Shown here: positions 35,533 through 46,915 of the stretch, piece by piece
Layout of the letters: each line of letters opens with the position of its first letter
How positions within the stretch are numbered: the first letter of the stretch is position 1
Source of the DNA: Streptomyces shenzhenensis
GTDB taxonomy: Bacteria; Actinomycetota; Actinomycetes; Streptomycetales; Streptomycetaceae
Reading direction: 5' to 3'
Length of the DNA stretch: 64,000 bases
Assembly: GCF_003688995.1 (NCBI RefSeq)
Contig: NZ_PENI01000001.1
Location: 1-64,000, forward strand
Position numbers and translations under genes: made by a program
Notes under the pieces: generated by a model
Told to the model about the DNA's origin: nothing
Database searches by the model: none
What the model saw: the letters and a program-made list of their open reading frames with translations, nothing else

Positions 35533-36171
35533 CTACTCGGGGGTTTCCTCAAGCGCGTGGGCGACGAGGGCGAGGAGGGTCTCGATCACCGATATCCGGC
35601 GCCGCGCATCCATGATCATGACAGGTACGTGCGTGGGCACGCTGAGCGCCTCCCGCACGTCCTGCGGCTCGAACAGCTCACTGCCGTCGAAGTGGTTGAC
35701 CGCGACCACGTACGGCATCCCGCAGCTCTCGAAGTAGTCGAGCGCCGGGAAGCAGTCCTTGAGCCGACGGGTGTCGGCGAGGACGACGGCGCCGATGGCA
35801 CCCCGCACCAGGTCGTCCCACATGAACCAGAACCGCTGCTGGCCCGGCGTGCCGAACAGGTAGAGCACCAGGTCGTCGTCGAGTGTCATGCGGCCGAAGT
35901 CCATGGCCACGGTGGTGGTCAGCTTGCCCGGCGTGGCGGAGAGGTCGTCGGTGGCCTCGCTCGCCTCGGTCATCAGCGCCTCGGTCTGCAACGGCGTGAT
36001 CTCCGAGACGGCGGTGACCAGTGTGGTCTTGCCGACGCCGAAGCCGCCCGCCACCACGATCTTCGTGGCTGCGGGGGCCCGGGTGCGGTCCGTCTGCCAG
36101 GACTTCAACTCCTCCTCGGGCTCGACGACGAGGGGGGTGACGCCGACGGCGTCAGAGACGACGGAGTCCAC
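35533..36171 (-). CDS. cvnD: Conservon small GTPase (CvnD)
   Basis: A 212-aa Ras-like ATP/GTP-binding protein: the P-loop GGFGVGKTTLV, the switch-region FGTPGQQRFWFMW and the base-recognition motif AVNHFDGSE. It is the fourth component of a conservon, which is thought to form a membrane-associated G-protein-like signalling complex with the kinase-like CvnA. It overlaps cvnC by 20 bases. Confidence 0.93.
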   Translation of the reverse strand: MDSVVSDAVGVTPLVVEPEEELKSWQTDRTRAPAATKIVVAGGFGVGKTTLVTAVSEITPLQTEALMTEASEATDDLSATPGKLTTTVAMDFGRMTLDDDLVLYLFGTPGQQRFWFMWDDLVRGAIGAVVLADTRRLKDCFPALDYFESCGMPYVVAVNHFDGSELFEPQDVREALSVPTHVPVMIMDARRRISVIETLLALVAHALEETPE

Positions 36172-36571
36172 TCAGCACCCTTTCCAGCAGAGCGCGTTCC
36201 GGCCGGCCGACACCGTGATCGGTTCCGGTTCCGTACACACGGATCTTTCCTTGGTCCGCGAGGTCGCTCAGGAGCACGCGGACCACACCGAGCGGCATCT
36301 GCAGCAGCGCGGCGATCTCGGCCACCGTACGCATGCGGCGGCACAGTTCGACGATGGCCCGCATCTCCGGCATGACCCGGGTGCTGAGGTTACCCTTCGT
36401 CAGTTCTTTGCGCTCCTCCGGGGACTCCAGAGCCTCCGTGCTGGCCACGAACGTCTCCACGAGGAGGACGTGACCGAAGCGGGTGCGGCCGCCGGTGAGC
36501 GAGTAGGGGCGGACCCGGGCGGGTTTGCGGTCGCCGCCGCGGACCGGGAGTTTCTTCGGAGTACTGCTCAT
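36152..36571 (-). CDS. cvnC: Conservon DUF742 protein (CvnC)
   Basis: A 139-aa protein with the DUF742 features RPYSLTGGRT and then a winged-helix-like MRTVAEIAALLQMPLGVVRV, LLSDLADQGKI. It overlaps cvnB by ATGA. Proposed to link the roadblock protein and GTPase, function not established. Confidence 0.93.
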   Translation of the reverse strand: MSSTPKKLPVRGGDRKPARVRPYSLTGGRTRFGHVLLVETFVASTEALESPEERKELTKGNLSTRVMPEMRAIVELCRRMRTVAEIAALLQMPLGVVRVLLSDLADQGKIRVYGTGTDHGVGRPERALLERVLSGLRRL

Positions 36572-37071
36572 CGGGGACTCCCCGTCGACTTGGACTCCAT
36601 GGATTTTCGCAGCTCACTGCGGAGTTCGGGGGTCAGCACATGTCCGGCCCGGCCCACGAAGAGCGCCATGTGGTACGACACCACGGTCATGTCGCAGTCC
36701 GCGGAGCCGTGCACGCCGAGCAGCGAGCCGTCGCTGATCGACATCACGAAGAGGCTTCCCTCATCCATCGCGACCATCGTGTGCTTGACCCCGCCGGAGT
36801 CCATCAGCTTGGCGGCGCCGAGGGTGAGGCTGCCGATGCCGGAGACGACGGTGGCAAGGTCGGCGGCGGAGCCGCGCGGGCCGCCGCGCGGCGTCTCGCC
36901 GGCCTCGCGTGCCTCGGCGGCGTGGCCGGGGTCGGAGGACAGGAGCAGCAGGCCGTCGGAGGAGACCACCGCGACGGACTGGATGCCCGGCACCTCCTCG
37001 ACCAGGTTCGTCAGCAGCCAGTGCAGGTTGCGGGCCTCACTGCTCAGTCCGAAGGTACTGGGCGCGGTCAA
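36568..37071 (-). CDS. cvnB: Conservon roadblock/LC7 protein (CvnB)
   Basis: A 167-aa roadblock/LC7-domain protein: LHWLLTNLVEEVPGIQSVAV, VSSDGLLLLSS, and the MDEGSLFVMSISDGSLLGV strand region. Such proteins act as GTPase-activating or scaffold partners for Ras-like GTPases. ATGA overlaps exist on both sides, which indicates a tightly coupled operon cvnA-B-C-D. Confidence 0.93.
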   Translation of the reverse strand: MTAPSTFGLSSEARNLHWLLTNLVEEVPGIQSVAVVSSDGLLLLSSDPGHAAEAREAGETPRGGPRGSAADLATVVSGIGSLTLGAAKLMDSGGVKHTMVAMDEGSLFVMSISDGSLLGVHGSADCDMTVVSYHMALFVGRAGHVLTPELRSELRKSMESKSTGSPR

Positions 37072-40067
37072 CTGCTTGCCTCCTCGACGGTGCCCCCCGT
37101 GGTTTCTCCGGCGGTGCGCTCCGCGGCCCGGGCCGCGGCGGTGCTGGTCTCGCCTGTCTGTTCCGCGATCTCCACCGCGACGTCACGGCGGCCGGCCTCG
37201 GCGCCGCTGCGGAAGCCGCCGAGCCTGCGGCGCAGGGCGTCCGCGTCCACGGACCCGGACTGCCGGCGCGGAGCCGGGGCGGTTGCGGTGATCTTCGGGG
37301 TCCGCTTGGGCAGGCCCTTGGCGGTGAGCACGTCGGGCGTGCGCTCGTGGGCGGCCTCGTCGCCGGCGGTGTCGCCCTCGGGGGCGGTCGCGGCGTCGAC
37401 GGCGGCCGGGTCCGGCGCCAGCAGCTCCATCGTGGTCTCGGCGAGGGTCTCCGCCGGCACGGCGGCGTGCCCGGCCGGACCGGTCCCGAACGCCCGCGCG
37501 TCCGCGCGCTCAGCCTCCCCCGCCATCGGCTCCGCCGCCGCGGCATACTCGGCCGCACCACTCCGGTGCTCCGGCGCCCCTGCGTGCTCGGCCGCACCGG
37601 CCCCGTGCTCAGGTGCAACAACCCGCTCGCCCGGACCGGCCTGGTGCTCCGGCGCCGCGGCATGCTCAGCCGCACCACCCCCGTGCGCCGACGCGTCCGT
37701 ACGCTCCCCCGGACCGGCCCAGTGCGCCCCCGCCGCCGCACGTACCGCCTGCCCGGCCGAGTCCTCCGGCGCCGCGGCATGCTCGGCCGCACCACTCCGG
37801 TGCTCCAGGGCCGTGGGTGCGTCCGTGGTGGTGGATTCCCGTACGGCCTGCTCGGCGAGCGCGACCAGTGGGTCGCCGTCGGGCGCACGGCCGTGCAGCA
37901 CATTGGAGTTGACCTCGGCGTCCGCGCCGGGCAGCGACACGGCCTGGGCGCCGCCGGCCGGGTGCGCCGAGGACGGTACGGCCTGCGCCGGAGCGTTCGC
38001 CAGCAGATCCTGCGAGACGACCACGACCGCAGCCACCCCGCCCTGCTTCTGCTCGCGCAACTGCACCCGGACGCCGTGCCGGTGCGCGAGGCGGGCCACG
38101 ACGTACAGGCCGAGCCCGAGACCGTCCTCGCCCTCCTGGCTGTACGCGGCGTCCGGGTCGAAGCCGGCGAGGCGGGCGTTGAGCCGCTCCAGGCGCTCGG
38201 TGGCCATGCCTATGCCCTCGTCCTGCACCGAGAGCATCACCTCGCCGCTCTCCAGCAGCCAGCCGGAGATCTCGACGGGCAGCTCCGGCGGCGAGAACGA
38301 GCTGGCGTTCTCCAGGAGTTCGGCCAGCAGATGGGAGAGGTCGTCGGCCACGAAGCCCGCGACGTGGGCGTGCGGGGGCAGCGCGGCGATACGGACCCGC
38401 TCGTAGCGCTCGATCTCGCTGACCGCGGCCCGCACCACATCGACCAGCGGCACCGGGCCGTGGTGGTTCTGGACGTGCTCGGTACCGGCGAGGACCAGCA
38501 GGTTCTCGCTGTGCCTGCGCATCACCGTGGCGAAGTGGTCGAGCTTGAACAGCGTGGCCAGCCGGTCGGGGTCCTGCTCGCGCTCCTCCAGGCCCTCGAT
38601 GACCGCCAGTTGCCGCTCGACCAGGCCGAGCGTGCGCAGCGCCAGGTTCACGAACGTACCGCCGGCGCCGCCCCGCAGCTGCTCCAACTTGACCTGCGAG
38701 GCGGCGAGTTCGGACCGCAGCTCCTCCCGGGCGTCGGCCATCTTCTGGCGCTGGCCGACCAGGTGCTTGCGGTCGGCCTCCAGGGTGGCGATGCGCGCGT
38801 GCAGGGCGGCGGCCCGCGTGTGCAGGGCGTTGACGGAGCGCACGGCCTGGGCGAACTCGTCGTTGCGGCCGGTGAAGGTGATGGGTTCCTCGGCCGCCGG
38901 GTCCTCGGCCCCGGCCAGCCGTGCCGAGCCGCGGCGCAGCACCGAGAGCGGGCGGGTGAGGGTGCGGGCCAGCGCGGTGGCGATGCCGATGGTGATCAGC
39001 AGCAGGGCGCCCAGGGCGGCGACGCGGATCTCCAGCGCGGTGACGTCGTCGTCGCGCAGCCGTTCCAGGTCCTTGGTGCGCCGGTCGTAGAGCGAGGACT
39101 CCACGCCCCGCATCAGGTCGACCCGCGCGGACAGGGCGGCGTCCAGCTTCTTGGTGCCGGTGGCCAGATCGCCGTCGGAGAGGGTCGGCTGGTCGGTGAG
39201 GGCGGCGAGGTACTTGTCGGCGGAGTTGACCTCGGGGCCGGTGACCGTGGAGTCGTACGTCGTGACGGCCGGCTTGGGGGCGCCGTCGCGGAAGTCGGCG
39301 AGGGCGGCGTCGGCGCGCAGCCGGGCCTGCTGGGCGGCGGTGGTGAGGGCGTCGCGCTGCTTCTTGTCGGCCTCGGAGGTGACCGCGGTCGTCGTGGGCA
39401 GCCCGGTGAGGGGGTCGATCACCGTCTGGGTGGTGCTCGGCACGTTCAGGGCCGCGAGGAGCAGCCCGCGGGCGGCGGCGGACTGCTGGACGGCGGAGTC
39501 CAGCTCGGCGAGGGCGTAGGCGCCGGAGCCCGCCCGCGCGGGCATGCGCTCGGCCAGTTTCTCGGCCAGCCGGTGCAGGTCGGTGATGGTGGCGCTGTAG
39601 GTCAGGTGGGCTTCCAGCGCGGTGCTCTTGCCGGTGAGCGCGGCCCGGCGGACGCCGGCGACGTCGTCGAGGTCCGCGCGCAGCCCGGCGGGCGTGTCGG
39701 GGTCGGCGCGCAGGTCCTCGACCTGCTGGTCGACGCGGGCGCCGCGGTCCTCGGAGGGGGCCTTGGACTCGGGCCGGCCGGCCGCGATGTAGGAGGTGAC
39801 CTCGTCACGTTCGTCGGCGAGCGCGTGCGCGAGGGCCAGCGCGCTCTCGGTGCGTCCGGCGAGGGTCACCAGCTCCTGGGCGTCGCTCAGCTGCCCGGAT
39901 GCGGTGAACAGGGACGGGGCACCCGCCCCGGCGACGGCCGCGGCCACCACGGCCACGGCGACGATCAGCCGGTTGCGTACGTGGGTGGGACGGCCGGTGC
40001 CGACGGGGGTGTGCTCGGCGCTCCCTTCGGGAGCCGTCTGCCTGCCTTTGCGCCGAGGCCGCTTCAT
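37068..40067 (-). CDS. cvnA: Conservon sensor histidine-kinase-like protein (CvnA)
   Basis: A 999-aa membrane protein from ATG 40067. Membrane helices lie near residues 35-60 and about 340-365 (ALGALLLITIGIATALA). Between them is an extracytoplasmic domain of the nitrate/sulfonate-sensing type. A HAMP-like segment and coiled coil follow, then a GHKL ATPase domain with LLENASSFSPPELPVEI and GLGLGLYVVARLAHRHG. A canonical phospho-acceptor H-box is not evident, as expected for conservon kinases. The region of about 745-840 is a degenerate repeat (GAAEHAAAPEH, GAAEHAGAPEH) and the tail is disordered. Divergent from a PP2C phosphatase gene. Confidence 0.9.
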   Translation of the reverse strand: MKRPRRKGRQTAPEGSAEHTPVGTGRPTHVRNRLIVAVAVVAAAVAGAGAPSLFTASGQLSDAQELVTLAGRTESALALAHALADERDEVTSYIAAGRPESKAPSEDRGARVDQQVEDLRADPDTPAGLRADLDDVAGVRRAALTGKSTALEAHLTYSATITDLHRLAEKLAERMPARAGSGAYALAELDSAVQQSAAARGLLLAALNVPSTTQTVIDPLTGLPTTTAVTSEADKKQRDALTTAAQQARLRADAALADFRDGAPKPAVTTYDSTVTGPEVNSADKYLAALTDQPTLSDGDLATGTKKLDAALSARVDLMRGVESSLYDRRTKDLERLRDDDVTALEIRVAALGALLLITIGIATALARTLTRPLSVLRRGSARLAGAEDPAAEEPITFTGRNDEFAQAVRSVNALHTRAAALHARIATLEADRKHLVGQRQKMADAREELRSELAASQVKLEQLRGGAGGTFVNLALRTLGLVERQLAVIEGLEEREQDPDRLATLFKLDHFATVMRRHSENLLVLAGTEHVQNHHGPVPLVDVVRAAVSEIERYERVRIAALPPHAHVAGFVADDLSHLLAELLENASSFSPPELPVEISGWLLESGEVMLSVQDEGIGMATERLERLNARLAGFDPDAAYSQEGEDGLGLGLYVVARLAHRHGVRVQLREQKQGGVAAVVVVSQDLLANAPAQAVPSSAHPAGGAQAVSLPGADAEVNSNVLHGRAPDGDPLVALAEQAVRESTTTDAPTALEHRSGAAEHAAAPEDSAGQAVRAAAGAHWAGPGERTDASAHGGGAAEHAAAPEHQAGPGERVVAPEHGAGAAEHAGAPEHRSGAAEYAAAAEPMAGEAERADARAFGTGPAGHAAVPAETLAETTMELLAPDPAAVDAATAPEGDTAGDEAAHERTPDVLTAKGLPKRTPKITATAPAPRRQSGSVDADALRRRLGGFRSGAEAGRRDVAVEIAEQTGETSTAAARAAERTAGETTGGTVEEASS

Positions 40068-40469
40068 CTGCACCGGTGCTCGCAATCCTGAACTCGTGTA
40101 CCCATGGGTCCGGGTGGCACCCCGCTGTCTCGATGCTCGTCTCGATTCCGGGGTGGTGTGTACACCCGGTACGGTCCGTCCCGACCCTCCCAGTGCCGGT
40201 GGTCAGCCGTCATGCATCACCTGGCCCGCCACCCGAAGGAGTGAACCTCGGAGGGGAGTTGGCGGGCAAGTTCCTTTGGCAAGCGCGGGAGTGATGTCCG
40301 GCGGGCCGGTTGGACGCGAGCGGCAGGGTTTGGCAGTATTCGCCGCCACTCTTTCCCGCAGTGCGCCATTCCCTCCCAAAACAGGCGCCCGACCTGCGCG
40401 GGCTGGGCCAATTCGGCAACCGCTGCCGATCTTTGGCAGACTTGTGAAGGGCTCGTGCAGACTGGCCGG
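40068..40469. other. Divergent promoter region between conservon and PP2C gene
   Basis: About 400 bases without a supportable gene. It should hold the promoters of cvnA (minus) and the PP2C gene (plus). I saw no convincing operator. Confidence 0.5.
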
Positions 40470-41261
40470 ATGCGTACTGAAGTCGTTTCCGAGCCCGGCG
40501 ACCCCGGCCGCCCCGACGAGGACTTCGCCGGTGTCGGACTACCGGCCTGCGGACAGGGTGGTTGTGTGATCGTCCTGGACGGGGTGACCCCGCCGAAGGA
40601 CGGGACGGGCTGTCTGCATTCCGTCCCGTGGTTCACCGCGCGACTCGGCGGCGCACTGACCGAACTGACCGTTTCCGTCCGAGATCTGACGCTGTCTGAG
40701 ATTCTCTCCCGGGCGATTCTCCGCACGGCCGAGGCACACGCGACCACCTGTGACCTTTCTCACCCGCGCACCCCTCAGGCGACCGTCGTCCTGGCCCGCT
40801 GGTCGGCCGACCTGCTGGAGTACCTGGTCCTGTCCGACTCCACCCTGCTGCTGGAGTCCCCTACCGGCACGGTCACCCCGGTCCAGGACGACCGGCTGGC
40901 CCGGCTGCCCCGCGCCGCACTGATCACGGACGCCGTGGCGGACGCGACGGTCCGCAACAAGGAGGGCGGCTTCTTCACGGCCGCCGCGGACCCGTCGGTC
41001 GCCGCCCGTGCGGTGACGGGGAGCGTGCCCCGCGGCGAGGTCCGCGCCCTGGCCGCGCTGACCGACGGGGCGACACGCTGGGTGGAGAAGTTCCACGCGG
41101 GCGGCTGGACGGACTGCTTCACTCTGCTGCGGAAGGAGGGCGCACGGGCCCTGGTCGACCGCGTACGCGCCCTGGAGGCGGCCGACCGCGAGGAACGCAG
41201 GCATCTGGGGCGCGGCAAGACGCACGACGACGCGACGGTGGTCTACGCGGAGCTGCGGTGA
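40470..41261 (+). CDS. PP2C-type protein phosphatase-like protein
   Basis: A 263-aa soluble protein. The PP2C pattern is partial: RPDEDFAGV near the N-terminus, VIVLDGVTPP (DG metal site), ALAALTDGATRW and the final HDDATVVYAEL. Metal-binding acidic residues are mostly kept, so it may dephosphorylate Ser/Thr in signalling proteins. I chose ATG 40470 over 40455. It stands alone and is divergent from the conservon. Confidence 0.75.
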   Translation: MRTEVVSEPGDPGRPDEDFAGVGLPACGQGGCVIVLDGVTPPKDGTGCLHSVPWFTARLGGALTELTVSVRDLTLSEILSRAILRTAEAHATTCDLSHPRTPQATVVLARWSADLLEYLVLSDSTLLLESPTGTVTPVQDDRLARLPRAALITDAVADATVRNKEGGFFTAAADPSVAARAVTGSVPRGEVRALAALTDGATRWVEKFHAGGWTDCFTLLRKEGARALVDRVRALEAADREERRHLGRGKTHDDATVVYAELR

Positions 41262-41322
41262 CCACGACCGGCGCGCGAGCCGGGCCCCACTCCGCATGAC
41301 CGAGCCACGTCCGCTACTTCTC

Positions 41323-41814
41323 CTATTTCTCCATGACCCGGTTCAACTGGTGGATCAGCCGTGCCAGTTCCGCGACCTCGCGCCGGTCCCAGTGGGCGAG
41401 CTGCCGGACGTAGCGGGCGCGGCGGGCCTCGCGCACCCGGGTGACCCGGCCGCGGCCCTCGTCGGTCAGCTTCACCAGCCAGGCGCGGCCGTCCGCCGGG
41501 TCGGGCTCGCGGCCGACCAGGCCGAGCTGTTCCAGGGCGCGCAGCTGGCGGGACATGGTGGCCTTGCCGACGCCGATGTAGCCGGCGAGGTCGGTGGCGC
41601 GCTGCCGGCCGTGCTCCTCCAGCAGGACGAGCAGGCCGTACGCGGCGGGCTCCAGGTCGGGGTGGACCTCGCGGGCCATCTCGCCCTGGTTGGCCCGGGC
41701 GCGCCGCAGCAACATCGTCAACTCGCGTTCCAGGGCCAGGAATTCCTGGTCTGCACCACTCGCCGACACCTGGGCGGCGACCGGCCGTCCGTCGCCGTTC
41801 GCGTCCTCGTGCAC
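41323..41814 (-). CDS. MarR-family regulator
   Basis: A 163-aa winged-helix protein: LEPAAYGLLVLLEEHGRQRA, DLAGYIGVGKATMSRQLRAL, the wing DPADGRAWLVKLTDEGR, and a C-terminal helix for dimerisation. I chose GTG 41814, preceded by AGGGGTG; the 57-residue extension to 41985 has no homology-like features. The target is unknown. It converges on the PP2C gene and is divergent from the lysozyme gene. Confidence 0.88.
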   Translation of the reverse strand: MHEDANGDGRPVAAQVSASGADQEFLALERELTMLLRRARANQGEMAREVHPDLEPAAYGLLVLLEEHGRQRATDLAGYIGVGKATMSRQLRALEQLGLVGREPDPADGRAWLVKLTDEGRGRVTRVREARRARYVRQLAHWDRREVAELARLIHQLNRVMEK

Positions 41815-42033
41815 GTCAGCACCCCTGATCGGTTTCGCGGTCCTGAAAGTTTCTGCCGTGTGCGGCCATCGCCGCAGCTCCGTAAGTATTTCGCAGGCGT
41901 AGACCAACGGCAGCCTCCGGGGCCCCTTCCCACGGTGCGGTCTACGTGCGTAGCTTCTCTGCCAGGCAATTGCTGGCATGTCCACGCCAGTCGGTCATCC
42001 GCGGTCCCCCCACCAACTCCTCGGAGGCACGCC

Positions 42034-42864
42034 ATGCCCGTGCACAGACCCGGTACCACCCGCCGCAGGCGCACGGCCCTGTTCGTGACGCTGCTCGCGG
42101 CCCTCTCCCTCACCCTTCCCCTCGCCCTTCCCCTCACCAGCGCCCGGGCGGCCACCACACCCGCCCGCGGCTCCGCCTTCATGGGCATGGGCGTGCCGGC
42201 CCACGACGGCCGGCACGGCTTGCCCCGCACCGCTGACGTCACCCAGACCGAGGGCGTCGACGTCGCCAGCTACCAGGGCAACGTCGCCTGGTCGACCCTG
42301 TGGAACAGCGGGGTCAAGTGGGCCTACGCGAAGGCGACGGAGGGCACGTACTACACGAACCCCTATTTCACCCAGCAGTACAACGGCTCCTACGACGTCG
42401 GCATGATCCGCGGCGCGTACCACTTCGCGACCCCGGACACCACGAGCGGCGCCGCCCAGGCCAACTACTTCGTCGACCACGGCGGCGGCTGGTCCCGGGA
42501 CGGCAGGACCCTCCCGGGCGTCCTCGACATCGAGTGGAACCCGTACGGTGCCGCCTGCTACGGCAAGACGGCCGCCGCGATGGTCAGCTGGATCGCCGAC
42601 TTCCTGAACACGTACAAGGCCCGCACGGGCCGCGACGCCGTCATCTACACGGCCACCAGCTGGTGGACCCAGTGCACCGGCAACTACGGCGGCTTCGCGT
42701 CCAACCCGCTGTGGATCGCCCGCTACGCCGCCGACGTGGGCACCCTGCCGGCCGGCTGGGGCTCCTACACGATGTGGCAGTACACCTCGACCGGGCCGAC
42801 GGTCGGGGACCACGACAGGTTCAACGGGGCGCTGGACCGGGTGCAGGCACTCGCGAACGGCTGA
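42034..42864 (+). CDS. Secreted GH25 lysozyme
   Basis: A 276-aa protein with a signal peptide (about 1-39, TALFVTLLAALSLTLPLALP) after CGGAGGC. The glycoside hydrolase family 25 fold is clear: TEGVDVASYQGNVAW, YAKATEGTYYTNPYF, GAYHFATP and VLDIEWNP (catalytic Asp/Glu), ending with MWQYTSTG. It hydrolyses the muramic acid to N-acetylglucosamine bond in peptidoglycan. A strong hairpin follows the stop. Confidence 0.93.
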   Translation: MPVHRPGTTRRRRTALFVTLLAALSLTLPLALPLTSARAATTPARGSAFMGMGVPAHDGRHGLPRTADVTQTEGVDVASYQGNVAWSTLWNSGVKWAYAKATEGTYYTNPYFTQQYNGSYDVGMIRGAYHFATPDTTSGAAQANYFVDHGGGWSRDGRTLPGVLDIEWNPYGAACYGKTAAAMVSWIADFLNTYKARTGRDAVIYTATSWWTQCTGNYGGFASNPLWIARYAADVGTLPAGWGSYTMWQYTSTGPTVGDHDRFNGALDRVQALANG

Positions 42865-42881
42865 TCTCCCGGGCAGCCGAA

Positions 42882-42911
42882 GGCCCGGGTCTCCGGCAGG
42901 AGACCCGGGCC
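42882..42911. terminator. Convergent terminator between lysozyme gene and lon
   Basis: GGCCCGGGTCTCC (42882-42894) pairs perfectly with GGAGACCCGGGCC (42899-42911) around a GGCA loop, and CCTCCTTC follows. Confidence 0.85.
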
Positions 42912-42933
42912 CTCCTTCATCCGGAGGCGTCCG

Positions 42934-45375
<2,442 letters not shown>

Positions 45376-45639
45376 GATCTCCCCTTCGGCAGTCAAGTTG
45401 AGCTATGCCGACTCAATGCACATGAGCCCCCGAATGTTCCCCACCCCGCGTTCGCTCTGAGCGATCAGAGTGTCACCCCGTCGGCGGGCCCGGGCCGGAG
45501 CGCATCCGCGCCGGAACAGAGGTACGGCGGGCGATGGGCCGAATGACCTCGTCGAGGGCGATGCCGTGGCAGCCGATCGCCGCGCCGGCCACCCGCCCGG
45601 TCGCCAGGTCGCCCGGGGCCGGGCCGAAAGGTCGGCGGC

Positions 45640-45830
45640 TGCGTCGAGATCGACGCCGACGGACTGCCGTTCGCCCCGTTCTTCACCGCCCTGCGCGGCG
45701 CCTTGCCCGACGAACTCACCGCCCGCCTGCTGGAACGCCCGGGAGGACCTGCACCGGGCCGACGCCTCCACCCGCCACCTGCTCCCCTGCCTGCTGCGCA
45801 CCCTGCGCGCAGCAGTGCCGGGTGATCTGG
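45640..45830 (+). pseudogene. Relic of a LuxR-family (LAL) AAA ATPase regulator
   Basis: Two adjacent fragments in different plus-strand frames match the ATPase of large LuxR-type regulators. The first is GCVEIDADGLPFAPFFTALR with GALPDELTARLLE. The second, after a shift near 45740, is REDLHRADASTRHLLPCLLR, which corresponds to the Walker-B region EDLHWADASTRDLL. Neither the P-loop nor the C-terminal helix-turn-helix is found nearby. It is the remains of a deleted gene between lon and the rhomboid-like gene; limits are approximate. Confidence 0.55.
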
Positions 45831-45886
45831 CGAAGCCCCTGGGCGGGCCGGCCGAGCTGCCGGGAATCCGGGAGGAACCCGATGGC

Positions 45887-46696
45887 TCAGCCCGTGCGGA
45901 CCACGGCCGGTGTCGAGGAGCGGTGCCGGCGGCGTACCAGGGGCCAGGTCGCGATGCCGACGGCCAGCGCGATGAGATGGCCCCAGTCGGTCATCGGGTC
46001 CGCGAACTCGATCAGATCCCCGGCGACCATCGCGCCGAACAGGGCCAGCAGGGTCCAGCGCAGCCGGCGCGCGACCAGTCCGGCCAGGGCCCCGGTGACG
46101 GCGGCGACGCCGAAGCTGATGCCGTAGTCGAGGCGGTGCAGCGACGTGACCGGCAGCTGCCCCGCCAGCACCGCGAGCCCCACGGGCACCTCGGTCGCCA
46201 CCGTGGCCAGGACATGTCCGAGCAGGAAGACACCGGCCGCGTGCAGGGCGCCGACGCGCCGCTCCAGCGCGGTGAGGACCAGCAGGAAGCCGAGCACGTA
46301 CGGCGAGACGGCCCCGCCCGCGATCCACAGCGCGCTCGCCACCAGCACCGCCCCGGGAGCGCCCGCCAGATGGGCCACGTCGGTGCTGGATCCCTGCTGG
46401 AGGGCGCGCACGAGGGACGGGTCGGCGAACGAGGCGAGCAGCGAGGTCACGGCGAGCAGGGCCGCGTAGGCGAAGGTGAACGGCGTACCCGTGGGGGTGG
46501 GCAGCAGCCGCCACGGGCGCGGGGCGGGCAGCGTCCGGGCGGGGGCCGGTACGGCGGCCGGTGGCCCCGAGGACGCCGGGCCCCGCTGGCGCGGCATGCC
46601 GTCCAGCAGGTCGACCGTCCGGTTCCCGGGCGGTTCGGGGGCGTCCGGAAGGGGCGTGGGCGGGGCCGTCCTCGCGGCCGCCGCGGTCCGTTCCAC
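45887..46696 (-). CDS. Rhomboid-like membrane protein
   Basis: A 269-aa protein with a Pro/Ala-rich N-terminal region of about 70 residues and six hydrophobic segments. The helix DYGISFGVAAVTGALAGLV resembles the serine helix of rhomboid proteases, and TDWGHLIALAVGIA supplies a histidine near the C-terminus. Proteolytic activity is therefore possible but the motif is not canonical. I chose GTG 46696, nine bases after AAGGAG. Divergent from the spermidine-synthase-like gene. Confidence 0.75.
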   Translation of the reverse strand: MERTAAAARTAPPTPLPDAPEPPGNRTVDLLDGMPRQRGPASSGPPAAVPAPARTLPAPRPWRLLPTPTGTPFTFAYAALLAVTSLLASFADPSLVRALQQGSSTDVAHLAGAPGAVLVASALWIAGGAVSPYVLGFLLVLTALERRVGALHAAGVFLLGHVLATVATEVPVGLAVLAGQLPVTSLHRLDYGISFGVAAVTGALAGLVARRLRWTLLALFGAMVAGDLIEFADPMTDWGHLIALAVGIATWPLVRRRHRSSTPAVVRTG

Positions 46697-46915
46697 CGTG
46701 AGGCGCTCCTTCCGCTCGGTCCCAACCCTTCGCGCCACAGGGGCCACTGTCTATGACCGACGCCACGCGGCGCCGGATTCACAGGATGTTCTGAGGAACC
46801 GGCTGTGCCGGGGACCACGGCCGCGGCGCGGCGCTCGTTCGGGTGATGTGCGCCGTCGCTCCGGTGACCGGGACGGGCCGCAGGACCGGCCCCGGCCGTC
46901 GGGCAGGATGGAGCC

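Noticed and set aside
36909..40091. 1060-aa plus-strand open frame opposite cvnA
   Set aside because: Antisense shadow; the cvnA frame has membrane helices and an ATPase domain and overlaps cvnB properly.
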